Assembly (NCBI GenBank): GCA_041687755.1
Contig: JBDNJM010000135.1
Span: 1 to 22,796, forward strand
DNA from: JBDNJM01 sp041687755
GTDB lineage: Bacteria; Planctomycetota; UBA1135; GCA-002686595
DNA: 22,796 nt
Direction: 5' to 3'
Below the pieces are notes generated by a model, which searched no databases, had not been told where the DNA came from, and saw nothing but the letters and a program-made list of their open reading frames with translations. This document shows positions 7,649 to 15,611 of the stretch, in pieces; position 1 is the first letter of the stretch; each line of letters begins with the position of its first letter. The position numbers were made by a program, and so were the translations under genes.

Positions 7649-7976
7649 CCTTCTCTCCGCGCTCCTCGCGCATGGCCTTGTCTTCCTTCGAGACCCAGTA
7701 CCACGCGTTCATGCAGCCGACCATCAGCCCGGCCAGCAGCAGCGCCAGGGTCCACGAGAACGTGGCGGCAGCGACGCGGTCGAGCCAGTTGCCGATCGCA
7801 GCGCCGAGCAGGGTCGGAATCACGACCGACCAGCCGATCAGGCCCATCATTCCGAGGCCGAACCAAACGTGCGTCGGCCGGCGCGCGGCAAGCAGCTTGC
7901 GCTCCGCCTTCGCACCGATGAGCTCGGCAAGGACCTGGCCCTCTTCGGGCGGCTGCTCGATTTGCTCTTCAACCAT
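7641..7976 (-). CDS. atpQ: N-ATPase accessory membrane protein AtpQ (AtpI-like)
   Basis: The 111-residue protein has a polar N-terminus, two membrane helices (about residues 38-60 and 70-92) and a charged C-terminal tail. The segment WFGLGMMGLIGWSVVIPTLL followed by GAAIGNWLD is typical of the AtpI/F-ATPase gene-1 family, members of which help assemble the c ring or handle cations. The start MVEEQIEQPPEEG at 7976 is preferred to an in-frame ATG at 7991, because it gives an eight-base overlap with the atpC stop (7969-7976) like the other junctions of this operon. Confidence 0.87.
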   Translation of the reverse strand: MVEEQIEQPPEEGQVLAELIGAKAERKLLAARRPTHVWFGLGMMGLIGWSVVIPTLLGAAIGNWLDRVAAATFSWTLALLLAGLMVGCMNAWYWVSKEDKAMREERGEKDD

Positions 7977-8358
7977 GGCGTATGTCCGCAAAGCGCTGCA
8001 GGAAGCCGCTCTCCAGTCGTGCCATCGTCGAGCGCGCTTCCCGCTCGCGCTCGTCGACCTCCAAGAAGTCTTTTAGAACGAGCTCGTGCAGCCGCTCAAG
8101 ATCCGAGCCTCCAATCGCTCGACGGACGGAGACGAGGACCTCGGGACCGGCCTTGACCAGCACGCCTTCGTCGACGGCGAGGAACACCTCGCCGTCGAGT
8201 TCGGTCTCGTACATCAGGATCCCGGCGGGCAACGCGGCGACGCAGTCGAAGCGCTGAGGCAACAGGCCGTGAGAGCCCGCGTGCGTCTCAACGACGATGC
8301 GCAGGACGTCGCTCTTCTCGGCGAAGACCTGGTAGGGCAGCAGGACCTTAAGTCGCAT
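7969..8358 (-). CDS. atpC: N-ATPase subunit epsilon
   Basis: The 129-residue protein begins MRLKVLLPYQVFAEKSD, the beta-sandwich start of epsilon subunits. It continues with GSHGLLPQRFDCVAALPAGI and ends in a charged two-helix region. It connects gamma to the c ring and may modulate hydrolysis. The ATG at 8358 is chosen over one at 8397: the extra 13 residues are outside the family and would overlap atpD by 50 bases, whereas 8358 gives an 11-base overlap. It follows beta directly, the N-ATPase order, rather than ending the operon as part of a beta-epsilon pair. Confidence 0.88.
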   Translation of the reverse strand: MRLKVLLPYQVFAEKSDVLRIVVETHAGSHGLLPQRFDCVAALPAGILMYETELDGEVFLAVDEGVLVKAGPEVLVSVRRAIGGSDLERLHELVLKDFLEVDEREREARSTMARLESGFLQRFADIRHG

Positions 8359-9865
8359 GGGGGGCCGCGGGGTCTTGGGCAGGCTTCCGAGCCGCATCCG
8401 GCTGCCCGGGCGCGCGAGGTTCCGCGGCCAGAGGCTCGGCCGTGGATCGGGGAGAACTCCCGGCTGCGGCCTTGGCGCCCTGGCGCGCCTCGGAGATCGC
8501 CCCGATCATGTACAGCGCGCTCTCGGGGTAGTCGGCGAACTCGTCCGCCAGGATCGCCTCGCAGCCGTGCAGCGCGTCTTCGAGGCTGACCAGCGTGCCC
8601 TTGTGGCTCGTGAACTGCTCGGTGGTGAAGAAGGGCTGGGTCAGGAAGCGCTCCAGGCGGCGGGCGCGGGAGACCACCTTGCGATCTTCGGACGAGAGCT
8701 GCTCGAGGCCGAGCATGGCGATGATGTCCTTCAGCTCGGCGTACTGGGCCAGGGTGCGTCGGATCCGCTGCGCCAGCTCGTGGTGGTGCTCACCGACGAT
8801 GCCGGGCGTCGCCATCTTGGAGTTGGACTGCAGCGGGTCGATGGCCGGGTAGAGCCCCTCGCTGGCGCGCTTGCGCGACAAGACGATCGAGGCGGAGAGG
8901 TGCGAGAACGCGTGCACGGCCGCCGGATCCGTGAAGTCGTCGGCGGGCACGTAGACGGCCTGGATGGACGTGATCGCGCCGCTGTCGGTGTTGGCGATGC
9001 GTTCCTCGAGGCCCGACAGCTCCGTGCCCATGGTGGGTTGGTACCCGAGCCGCGAGGGCATCTGGCCGATCAGGCCGGACACCTCCATGCCGGCCTGGAT
9101 GAAGCGGAAGATGTTGTCGATGAGCAGCAGCACGTCGCGGTGCTCGTCGTCCCGGAAGTACTCGGCCATCGTCAGGGCGGCGTGCCCGACGCGGAAGCGG
9201 CTACCCGGAGGCTCGTTCATCTGGCCGAAGACCATCACCATGCTGGGCAGGACGCCGGCCCCCTTCATGTCGCGGTAGAGCTCCTCGCCTTCGCGGCTGC
9301 GCTCGCCGATGCCGCAGAAGACGCTGACCCCGTCGTGATGTCCGATCATGTTGTGGATCATCTCCGTCAGCAGCACGGTCTTGCCGACGCCGGCGCCACC
9401 GAACAGTCCCGTCTTGCCCCCGCGCTCGAGGGGGGCGAGGACGTCGATCGCCTTGATGCCCGTCTCGAAGATCTCGGACCGGGTCGAGCGCTGTGCGAGC
9501 GGTGGTGGGTCGCGGTGCACGGTTCGCCACTCGACGTCCTGCAGCGGTTGCCCGCGGTCGAGGACGTTGCCGAACACGTCGAACATGCGGCCGAGCACGC
9601 CGGGGCCCACGGGTGCTTGAAGCGGATCGCCTGAATCTTGCACGGACGTCCCGCGGGCCAGGCCCTGCGTGGGCGTCAGCGCGATCCCGCGCACGTGGTG
9701 GGCGTCGCGGTGCGCGAGCACTTCGATCGCGATGCGGCCCCCGTCCCCGGCGCGCAGCAACGTATGGATCGCAGGCAGCTTCCGCTCGAAGCGCATGTCG
9801 ACGACGCTGCCGCGTACTGCGACGATCGAGCCGGAGTTCGGCCGTTCGGTCCTGGTCTTGCTCAT
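8348..9865 (-). CDS. atpD: N-ATPase subunit beta (catalytic)
   Basis: The 505-residue catalytic subunit carries the P-loop GGAGVGKTV (156-164), the catalytic glutamate in GERSREGEE (about 188), LLLIDNIFRFIQAG with the Walker B aspartate, and a DELSEED-like segment LEQLSSED. The family's usual length is 460-480; the excess is a low-complexity Ala/Pro/Arg-rich C-terminal tail of about 45 residues (from SARQGAKAAAGSS). The start MSKTRTERPNSGSIVAVRGS at 9865 is chosen because sequence further upstream is unlike any ATPase and the family begins here. It is the first gene of the operon, with about 600 bp of non-coding DNA before it. Confidence 0.95.
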   Translation of the reverse strand: MSKTRTERPNSGSIVAVRGSVVDMRFERKLPAIHTLLRAGDGGRIAIEVLAHRDAHHVRGIALTPTQGLARGTSVQDSGDPLQAPVGPGVLGRMFDVFGNVLDRGQPLQDVEWRTVHRDPPPLAQRSTRSEIFETGIKAIDVLAPLERGGKTGLFGGAGVGKTVLLTEMIHNMIGHHDGVSVFCGIGERSREGEELYRDMKGAGVLPSMVMVFGQMNEPPGSRFRVGHAALTMAEYFRDDEHRDVLLLIDNIFRFIQAGMEVSGLIGQMPSRLGYQPTMGTELSGLEERIANTDSGAITSIQAVYVPADDFTDPAAVHAFSHLSASIVLSRKRASEGLYPAIDPLQSNSKMATPGIVGEHHHELAQRIRRTLAQYAELKDIIAMLGLEQLSSEDRKVVSRARRLERFLTQPFFTTEQFTSHKGTLVSLEDALHGCEAILADEFADYPESALYMIGAISEARQGAKAAAGSSPRSTAEPLAAEPRAPGQPDAARKPAQDPAAPHAT

Positions 9866-10461
9866 CGTGCTTTTTGCATGGCTCGCCTCGAACCCAGGAG
9901 GGGAGGTCGAGCCGAGAGCGTGAGTGGGACCCGGATGGAGGGCTCCAGGGGCCTTTCCCGGGGGAGCGATAGGGCTGTGCGAGGCACGGACGCCCAGCTG
10001 CGGGTCTCCACATCCAGCCCCCCGATACATGTTGAAGCTACTCAGGTACCCGTTCGGCGTCCAACAACTCTCGAAGCGTCCGGCGAGCCTCGACTCAGGG
10101 GCTCGCGCGGGAGGTCTCTCGCGCCCAGCGTCTCTCAGGTGGCCGTTGTGCTAAGCCGAGGGTCGCGCGTCTACGGCGTTGTGCGAACGGCTCGGAGGTG
10201 CATGCGTGTCCTGGAGGTCTCTCCAGCTTCGCTGCGGCATTGCATGGTTCGACGTTCCTGAGACCGCGCGGTGAGGAATGAGTTGCGACCGAGCCTTCTC
10301 ACGGTGCCCACGCAACCCTTCCCTTTTGAGTGGGCGCAGCGCGGGGTCTGGGGCAGCAGTCCATCCCTGCGATGGTGACACAGCGTCTGTGGACAAGCGG
10401 TTCGCAGGCCCGCCGGGGGCGGCCGGCCGGGCCTCGAATCCCGCTGCGGGCCTGCGATCGT
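9866..10461. other. Long leader upstream of the ATPase operon
   Basis: About 600 bp without a supportable gene separate the MFS stop codon from atpD. The promoter of the ATPase operon should be here on the minus strand, but I could not identify -35/-10 boxes. An imperfect hairpin at 10406-10433 (AGGCCCG...CGGGCCT) could terminate the MFS transcript. A small hairpin CTGGAG-GTCT-CTCCAG lies at 10211-10226. An 11-bp direct repeat GGAGGTCTCTC occurs at 10110-10120 and 10213-10223. Frames across the region are GC-driven and show no family resemblance. Confidence 0.5.
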
Positions 10462-11679
10462 TCAGGCGCCCTGGGCCGGTGCGAGCCAGCGCGAGGCAAT
10501 CGGGGGCGCGAGGGCGGCGTAGAGCGCGACAGCGCAGGCGAGTGCGGAGAGCGAGAGCTCGGCGGTGAAGGCCGCGCCCAGCAGGAACGGCGAGACGGCC
10601 GTGCTGAGCACCATAAACCCGAAGTAGACGCCGCGGATCAGGCCGAGTTGGGCGGGGCCGAAGAGCTCGACCCACAGGGCGGCGCTGATCACGCCTTGGG
10701 CGCCGGCGGACAGGCCGATGCCTGCGAAGAAGCACCACAGACCGAGAGAGCCGGGCAGCAGCGCGAGGCTCACCAGCCCCAGCGCCATCGGTACGAGGTA
10801 GGTACGGAATAGCGACCGCGCGGAGTAGCGATCGACGAGCGAGCCGGCGAACCAGTTCGCTATAGCCTGGGCCGTGGCGAAGGCCAGGAAGCCACTGGCG
10901 AATTCGACGGGGGTCCAGTCGCGCAGGCGTATCACGGTCGTCTGCTGGAGGAACAGGGCCGTGACGACGAAGGGCGGCACGAGCATCGCGGCGAGGGCCG
11001 CCCAGAAGGGGCGCTGGCGCAGCAGATCGCGCCGATTCAACGCCGGGGCTCGGCCATCCGTGGGTCCTGACGGGTCAGTTGGCGCGGGCAGGCGTCCTAG
11101 CCAGAAGAGGGTGGGCAGGATCACGAGCGCGACACTGGCCAGGCCCAGCCACCAGACCTCGCGCCAGTCGATGCTGCGGCGCAGGGCGACAACGGTGACA
11201 GGCAGCACGGCCTCGGCGGCGATGAAGCCCAGCGACGCGATGGCGAGGCAGCGGCCGCGGCGCACGGGCGCGCGCGCGGCAACGACCATCGCCAGATGTC
11301 CCGCCAGACCCTGTCCGCCGAAGCGCAGGCAGAAGATGGCCAGCCACAGCCCGGCGAGGTGCGTGGCGCTCGCCATCAGGGCGGCGCCCGCGCACAGCAG
11401 TCCGAGGGCGACCGACAGGACAAACCGCGCGGGTCGTCGATCGGCCTGGGCGCCGGCCCAGAACATCAGCGAGCCGCTGCACAGCGTCGCCGCGCCGTAG
11501 AGCAGGCCCCAGCGTCCGGGGTCGATGTCGAAGTCCTCCTGGATCGAGCCGCCGAACAGCCCGATGAAGAAGGTCTGGCCGATGCTCGACGCAAACGTCA
11601 AGCCGAAGCCGAACGCGGCCAGGCGCTGGAAGCTCGGACTCGACAGGTCGAGCGCGGAGCCTGAGGGTTCAGGACTCAA
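10462..11679 (-). CDS. Major facilitator superfamily transporter
   Basis: From a TTG at 11679 the product is 405 residues with about twelve hydrophobic segments, the normal MFS size. The first helix region begins LAAFGFGLTFASSIGQTFFI, and the loop after helix 2 has WAGAQADRRPARF, resembling the MFS loop 2-3 signature (G...DR..RR). The sequence SSIGQTFFIGLFGG recalls members of unknown substrate, so the cargo is not assigned. The TTG (LSPEPSGSALDL) lies 37 bases after the hemE stop. An in-frame ATG at 11829 would overlap hemE by over 100 bases and add non-membrane residues, so it is rejected. It is probably co-transcribed with hemE and the CPBP gene. Confidence 0.8.
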   Translation of the reverse strand: MSPEPSGSALDLSSPSFQRLAAFGFGLTFASSIGQTFFIGLFGGSIQEDFDIDPGRWGLLYGAATLCSGSLMFWAGAQADRRPARFVLSVALGLLCAGAALMASATHLAGLWLAIFCLRFGGQGLAGHLAMVVAARAPVRRGRCLAIASLGFIAAEAVLPVTVVALRRSIDWREVWWLGLASVALVILPTLFWLGRLPAPTDPSGPTDGRAPALNRRDLLRQRPFWAALAAMLVPPFVVTALFLQQTTVIRLRDWTPVEFASGFLAFATAQAIANWFAGSLVDRYSARSLFRTYLVPMALGLVSLALLPGSLGLWCFFAGIGLSAGAQGVISAALWVELFGPAQLGLIRGVYFGFMVLSTAVSPFLLGAAFTAELSLSALACAVALYAALAPPIASRWLAPAQGA

Positions 11680-11716
11680 GGTCGCGGCCCTGAGTCCGCC
11701 GCCGGCCGAGCACCGC

Positions 11717-12760
11717 TCAACGGCGTGCGCGCAGCGTCTCGAACGCGCGCTCGACGCAGGCGATCGAGGTCTTTGGCAGCAGGCCGGAGCCGACGTTGAA
11801 CACGTGGCCGGGGTGGCCTTTGAACGCATCGAGGGTGCGATTCATCCCGGCCTCGACGATCTCGGGCGTCGTGAACAGCGTGGTGGGGTCGAGGTTGCCC
11901 TGCAGCGCGATGTTCGGGAGCCGGCGGCGGGCGTCGGCGATGTCGACGCGGTAGTCGAGGCCGATGCAGTCGGGCTCGGCCTCGGCGAGCACCTCGAGCA
12001 GGTGGCTGCCGCCGTTGAGGTAGATCACGACCGGCGCGCCCGTCTCTTTGGCGCCGGCGACGAGTCGCTTGAGGTGCGGCAGCAGGTAGCGGCGGTAGTT
12101 GGCGGCGTCGAGGTTCCCGCCCCAGGAGTCGAAGATCTGCAGCGCGTCGGCGCCGGCCTCGACCTGCATGGCGAGGTACGGGATCAGGTGGTCGACGAGC
12201 TTCGCCTGCAGCGCGGAGAAGGTCTCCGGATCGGTCAGCATCAGCCGCTTCGTGTGCTCGAAGTTACGGCTCGACGCGCCCTCAACCATGTAGCTCGCGG
12301 TCGTGAACGGCGCGCCGCAGAAGCCCATGATTCCGCGATCGCCGCCATCCATGCCGGCGAGGGTGGCGCGGACCTTGGCGATGGCCGCCGGGAGGTAGGC
12401 GCAGGCTACGCGGGGATCGAAGTCGTTGAGGAGCGCGAGGTCGGCCTTCTCACGGATCGTCGGGACCAGCTTGGGCCCGTGGCCGGCCTCGAAGGAGAGG
12501 TCGAGGCCGAGTTCCTTCGGCGGCATGAGGATGTCGCAGAAAATCACGGCGACGTCCATGCCAAAGCGGCGGATGGGCTGGAGGGTGACCTCGGCCGCGA
12601 ACTCGGGGTCCTCGACCGCTTCGACAAAGGTCCGGCCTTCGCGCATGGCGCGGTACTCGGGCAGGAAGCGCCCGGCCTGGCGCATCATCCAGCCGGTCGG
12701 GGCGTCTTGGGCTTCACCGCGCAGGGCGGCGACGAAGCGTTCGCGGGGGGAGGGGCTCAT
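11717..12760 (-). CDS. hemE: Uroporphyrinogen decarboxylase
   Basis: The 347-residue enzyme removes four carboxyl groups from uroporphyrinogen III to give coproporphyrinogen III in haem synthesis. Family motifs include WMMRQAGRFLPEYRAMREG (24-42), FCDILMP with the catalytic Asp at about 76, GFCGAPFTTASYMVEG with the substrate-binding Tyr at about 157, and QIFDSWGG with Ser at about 212. An oddity is that the C-terminal motif usually written NLGHG, whose His contacts substrate, reads NVGSG here (Ser at about 325). The ATG at 12760 (MSPSPRERF) fits the family start; upstream sequence in frame is part of the shadow of the CPBP gene, whose stop lies 23 bases upstream. Confidence 0.92.
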   Translation of the reverse strand: MSPSPRERFVAALRGEAQDAPTGWMMRQAGRFLPEYRAMREGRTFVEAVEDPEFAAEVTLQPIRRFGMDVAVIFCDILMPPKELGLDLSFEAGHGPKLVPTIREKADLALLNDFDPRVACAYLPAAIAKVRATLAGMDGGDRGIMGFCGAPFTTASYMVEGASSRNFEHTKRLMLTDPETFSALQAKLVDHLIPYLAMQVEAGADALQIFDSWGGNLDAANYRRYLLPHLKRLVAGAKETGAPVVIYLNGGSHLLEVLAEAEPDCIGLDYRVDIADARRRLPNIALQGNLDPTTLFTTPEIVEAGMNRTLDAFKGHPGHVFNVGSGLLPKTSIACVERAFETLRARR

Positions 12761-12783
12761 GGGAGAGGGGCGCGGGACGTGCT

Positions 12784-14382
12784 TTAGCCGAACAGCCGCA
12801 GCATGTAGGCGATTTGCCCGTAGTTGAACAGGGCGTGGGCGAAGATGCAGGGCAGCAGGCTCTTGGAGCGCTCGTACAGCAGGGCGAAGATGAAGCCTAC
12901 GCTCGCGATCGCAAGGTTGCCGCCGAGGTCGTAGGAGTGCGCGAAGCCGAACACGAGCGAGGACAACAGCGCCGCTCGCAGCACGCCGAAGCGCGCGCGC
13001 AAGCCGGCGTAGAGCACGCCGCGGAAGGCGATCTCCTCGAAGATCGGAGCCCACAGGACGGCGCCGCGCAGCAGGCCTGCGCGGTCGTGATCGTGGGCCA
13101 GCAGGGCGTCGAGCAGCGGGTTTGCCCAGGGGTTGCTGCCGGGGAGGCCGGTGAGGATCGGCGTGATCCCGAGCAGCAGGGCGACGCACATGACCCAACC
13201 GGCGAGGGTGACCGGGATGAAGCGCAGCGGGCGCGTCGTGTCGACGTCGATCCCGAGGAGGTCGCCGAGCTGGCGCTCGCGGCGCACGGCGACGAGCTGC
13301 ACGAGGCCGACGACGGGCAGGCTGGCCAGCAGGATTTCGTAGCCGCCCAGGCGCATCCCGAGCGACAGGCTGAGCATCGTGCCGATCAGCTGGAACAGCA
13401 CGAAGTAGCGCACGAACACGCCCCAGGCGTCTCCGGTGGAGAAGGTGTCGGCGGGCGAGGACAGGCTGCCGACGCGCGCGGCGTCGCGCGGCAGGAAGAA
13501 CGAGGCGGCGAGCAGCCCCAGGCCGACAAACAAGGCGGGCGCCAGACGACCGACCAGCTGCAGGAGCAGCTCGAAGCGCTCCCGCGCGCGGCGGTCGGCG
13601 AGCTGCCGCAGGTCGAAGGCGCCGTCCTCGTCGCCTGCGGCTAGCTTGAGGGCCTCGCGCAGCAGCAGGGCGGCGGGGTCTTCACCGAGTGCCCGGGCCG
13701 CTTCGAGGGCGTCTTCCGTAGGGGCCGGGCCGGCGCCGTACGCGGAGCGCAGGGCGTCGAGGAGAGCGTGCTCGGTGATCGACCCCGCCGCCGCGGCCTC
13801 CCAGTCCAGATCGCCGAGGTCCGCGAGCAAGGTGGCCGCCCGCACGCGCAGTCCGAGGGCCGCCGCACGCTGCTGCGCGGGCGTGAGTCGCGTCGACGGC
13901 GCAGCCTCCGGCTCGCCCTCCCGCTCGGCGGCGGCCGTCGAGCCCGCCTCGGCGGCCTGCTCTAGGTCCGCCGCCGCCCCGAGCAGGCCTTCGATCGCGC
14001 CGCGCACGAGTTGCTCCGAGGTGTTCGGCTGTGCGTCCTCTTCGTCTGCCGCCGCCTCTTCGTCGGCGGCCGGGGAGTCCTGCGCAGCTTCAGCCTGGTC
14101 CTCCTCCGCCGCCGCGTCTTCCGCTGTCGGGGTCGCCGCGGCCGTCGCGAGCTCCATCCCGCGCCAGACTTCGACCGGCCGCAGGAGACCGCGCACCGCG
14201 ACCTGCTCGGGATGGCGCAGTTCGCCCACGCGGTCCCCGGCGATTGCCGTCCAGAGCCCCAGGGCGATCACGAGGATCACCGCGGCCGAGAACGCGAACG
14301 TGCCCCATTCGCGGAACACAGGATCCGTCGGAGCCCCGCGCAGGCTCGGCTCGGGGTCGGGGAGGGGGGTCTCGTCCTGCAT
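12784..14382 (-). CDS. CPBP-family intramembrane metalloprotease with N-terminal extension
   Basis: The C-terminal half is a CPBP/Rce1-like membrane domain. APIFEEIAFRG gives the EExxxR motif (Glu 449-450, Arg 454), GFAHSYD gives His 482, and IFAHALFNYGQ gives His 516 with Asn 520. About eight hydrophobic helices lie between residues 277 and 527. The first half is unusual: one helix at about 27-47, then an Ala/Glu/Asp-rich stretch (about 80-160) and a soluble helical region up to about 275. CPBP enzymes cleave prenylated proteins, peptides or signals; the substrate is unknown. The ATG at 14382 (MQDETPLPDPEP) is chosen because the 50 residues before it lack family character. Confidence 0.85.
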   Translation of the reverse strand: MQDETPLPDPEPSLRGAPTDPVFREWGTFAFSAAVILVIALGLWTAIAGDRVGELRHPEQVAVRGLLRPVEVWRGMELATAAATPTAEDAAAEEDQAEAAQDSPAADEEAAADEEDAQPNTSEQLVRGAIEGLLGAAADLEQAAEAGSTAAAEREGEPEAAPSTRLTPAQQRAAALGLRVRAATLLADLGDLDWEAAAAGSITEHALLDALRSAYGAGPAPTEDALEAARALGEDPAALLLREALKLAAGDEDGAFDLRQLADRRARERFELLLQLVGRLAPALFVGLGLLAASFFLPRDAARVGSLSSPADTFSTGDAWGVFVRYFVLFQLIGTMLSLSLGMRLGGYEILLASLPVVGLVQLVAVRRERQLGDLLGIDVDTTRPLRFIPVTLAGWVMCVALLLGITPILTGLPGSNPWANPLLDALLAHDHDRAGLLRGAVLWAPIFEEIAFRGVLYAGLRARFGVLRAALLSSLVFGFAHSYDLGGNLAIASVGFIFALLYERSKSLLPCIFAHALFNYGQIAYMLRLFG

Positions 14383-14963
14383 GGCGCCGTTCGCCCGAGC
14401 GCCATTCTGGATCGCCGAGCGAAGCAGAGCATGGCAGGCTGCGCGGCCGAGTCCAGCGCTGCCTCGGACGAGCGCTCCCAAGGAAGGCGGCCCGCGTCTC
14501 TCTCGAGACGCAGGCCGCACCGGTTGGGCCACAAAAATTGGGGTTCTGTGGGCCTGGGTCCGCGCGGCTGCTGCAGAGCTCCTGAGGGATCGATCCGGCC
14601 GAGGGAAGGGGGGGTGGCCGGACCGAGGAGGGTTCCTCGGGATGCGAGCGTCGCGTGGATCCCCCCGCTGTATCGACAGTGTTGGATCGACCGTTGAGCG
14701 CGAGCCCCCGGGTCGGCCCCGTGCTGGGGAATCTCGCGGCCTAGGGCCTTCCTAGGCATCGCGGGGCCGGTGCCATGTGCTAGACTTAAGTGTTTTCAGG
14801 GAAACGGTTTGCTGCCTCGAAATCGGTCTCAAGGGGCCCGCTCCCCAGCTCGCGCGGACTCCCCCCCAGGATCGGATTGCGGAGGCAACGCAGCTCGCCG
14901 GCGAGCACGGGGCAGCTGTCCCAGGCCGCATAGGCGACGCGTCCTCGGCGGTCCCGTTGAGGG
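14383..14963. other. Long region between divergent genes, with hairpins
   Basis: About 580 bp lie between the start of the minus-strand CPBP gene and the next plus-strand ORF. It holds a strong hairpin at 14487-14518 (listed separately), a second bulged hairpin at about 14527-14555 (GGCCACA...TGTGGGCC), and a CCTAGG-GCCTT-CCTAGG stem-loop near 14740-14756. A TAGACT hexamer at 14781-14786 could be a -10 box for the downstream gene, but no good -35 is visible. Frames are low-complexity and no protein is supported. A small RNA is possible but no known family was recognised. Confidence 0.45.
14487..14518 (-). terminator. Terminator-like hairpin without an assigned upstream gene
   Basis: GCGGCC and GCGTCTC pair with GAGACGC and GGCCGC around a TCTC loop, with a single C-A mismatch, giving a 13-pair stem. 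On the minus strand it is followed by CTTCCTTGG, a weak pyrimidine/T-rich run, which resembles an intrinsic terminator in that direction. No minus-strand gene lies immediately upstream (14520-14960), so it may end an untranslated RNA or be an attenuator in the CPBP leader. Orientation and function are inference. Confidence 0.4.
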
Positions 14964-15545
14964 TTGAACCTTCACGTGGAATCCCCAGGGAGGCCGGTGA
15001 GTGCTCGATCGCGCCAATTTCTTTCGCTGTCGTGCCTTACGGAAGGGGGTCCAGCGGCAACGCGCTGCTCACGACCGTCAACGCCACGCCAGTTGCAGGC
15101 TCGTTACCCGGGCACGAACGAAGACCTCGAGCTCGCCTCGCCGAACGATCCTGTGGTCTACACCGCCGGCCGGCTGTTCGACGTCAAGCAGGCCAACCCG
15201 GGCGACGTCCTGCGGCTGCGCGTGAGCTCGCGCAACGGGGGCTTCGACTACTCGTCTTTGATCCTGGGTCTCGACCTGCGCGTCGTTGGCCAGCCTGCTC
15301 CGCCGCTCGCGATTCCCGGGCTGGCGCTCGATTTGGCCACGCTGATCGTGATCGAGAACGGCGTTGTGAACCCCTTTGGCGGCGGCGCGCTCGTGACGCC
15401 CGAAGGCTGGAACTGGGTCGCCCCGGTGCCCTCGGCGTCCGGCCTCAGCCTAGTGTTCCAGGCCGTTGCGCTCCCGGGCTCGGCCGCGCCGTTTACCCCG
15501 GCGACGCCAGCGAACGGCATCTTCGCGGCGACGGACGCCCACTAA
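14964..15545 (+). CDS. Probable secreted protein, C-terminal part; N-terminus uncertain
   Basis: From about 15100 the frame reads as a real protein: RYPGTNEDLELASPNDPVVY, then FDVKQANPGDVLRLRVSS, a beta-rich Gly/Leu/Val region and an ending ANGIFAATDAH. This pattern (GTNEDLEL, then a GD.L.L.V.S core, then NG.FA.TDAH) resembles C-terminal modules of large families of exported proteins in some Planctomycetota. The first 45 or so residues after the ATG at 14964 are Arg/Ser/Pro-rich and are not a signal peptide. A neighbouring frame before the junction reads GNALLTTVNATPVAGSLPG, so the 5' end may be frameshifted or the gene may be a remnant. The true start is therefore uncertain. Confidence 0.5.
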   Translation: MNLHVESPGRPVSARSRQFLSLSCLTEGGPAATRCSRPSTPRQLQARYPGTNEDLELASPNDPVVYTAGRLFDVKQANPGDVLRLRVSSRNGGFDYSSLILGLDLRVVGQPAPPLAIPGLALDLATLIVIENGVVNPFGGGALVTPEGWNWVAPVPSASGLSLVFQAVALPGSAAPFTPATPANGIFAATDAH

Positions 15546-15567
15546 ATTCGGCTCTGATTCTGAGGGT

Positions 15568-15603
15568 CGCCCGGCCCGCGCGCCCCGGCGCGCGGGCCGG
15601 GCG
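15568..15603. terminator. 17-bp perfect-stem hairpin between convergent genes
   Basis: CGCCCGGCCCGCGCGCC is followed after CC by its exact reverse complement, starting 23 bases after the stop of the upstream plus-strand ORF. Its position between convergent transcription units and its extreme stability suggest a transcription-termination role. There is no T-run on either side, so it is not a textbook intrinsic terminator. Confidence 0.55.
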
Positions 15604-15611
15604 TTCGTGAT

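Noticed and set aside
11525..12787. 420-residue plus-strand ORF opposite hemE
   Set aside because: Antisense shadow of hemE; no domain is seen, and the hemE frame has catalytic motifs.
13436..14755. 439-residue plus-strand ORF rich in Ala, Ser and Arg
   Set aside because: Mirrors the Ala/Glu-rich part of the CPBP gene in the opposite strand; composition is an artefact of that region.
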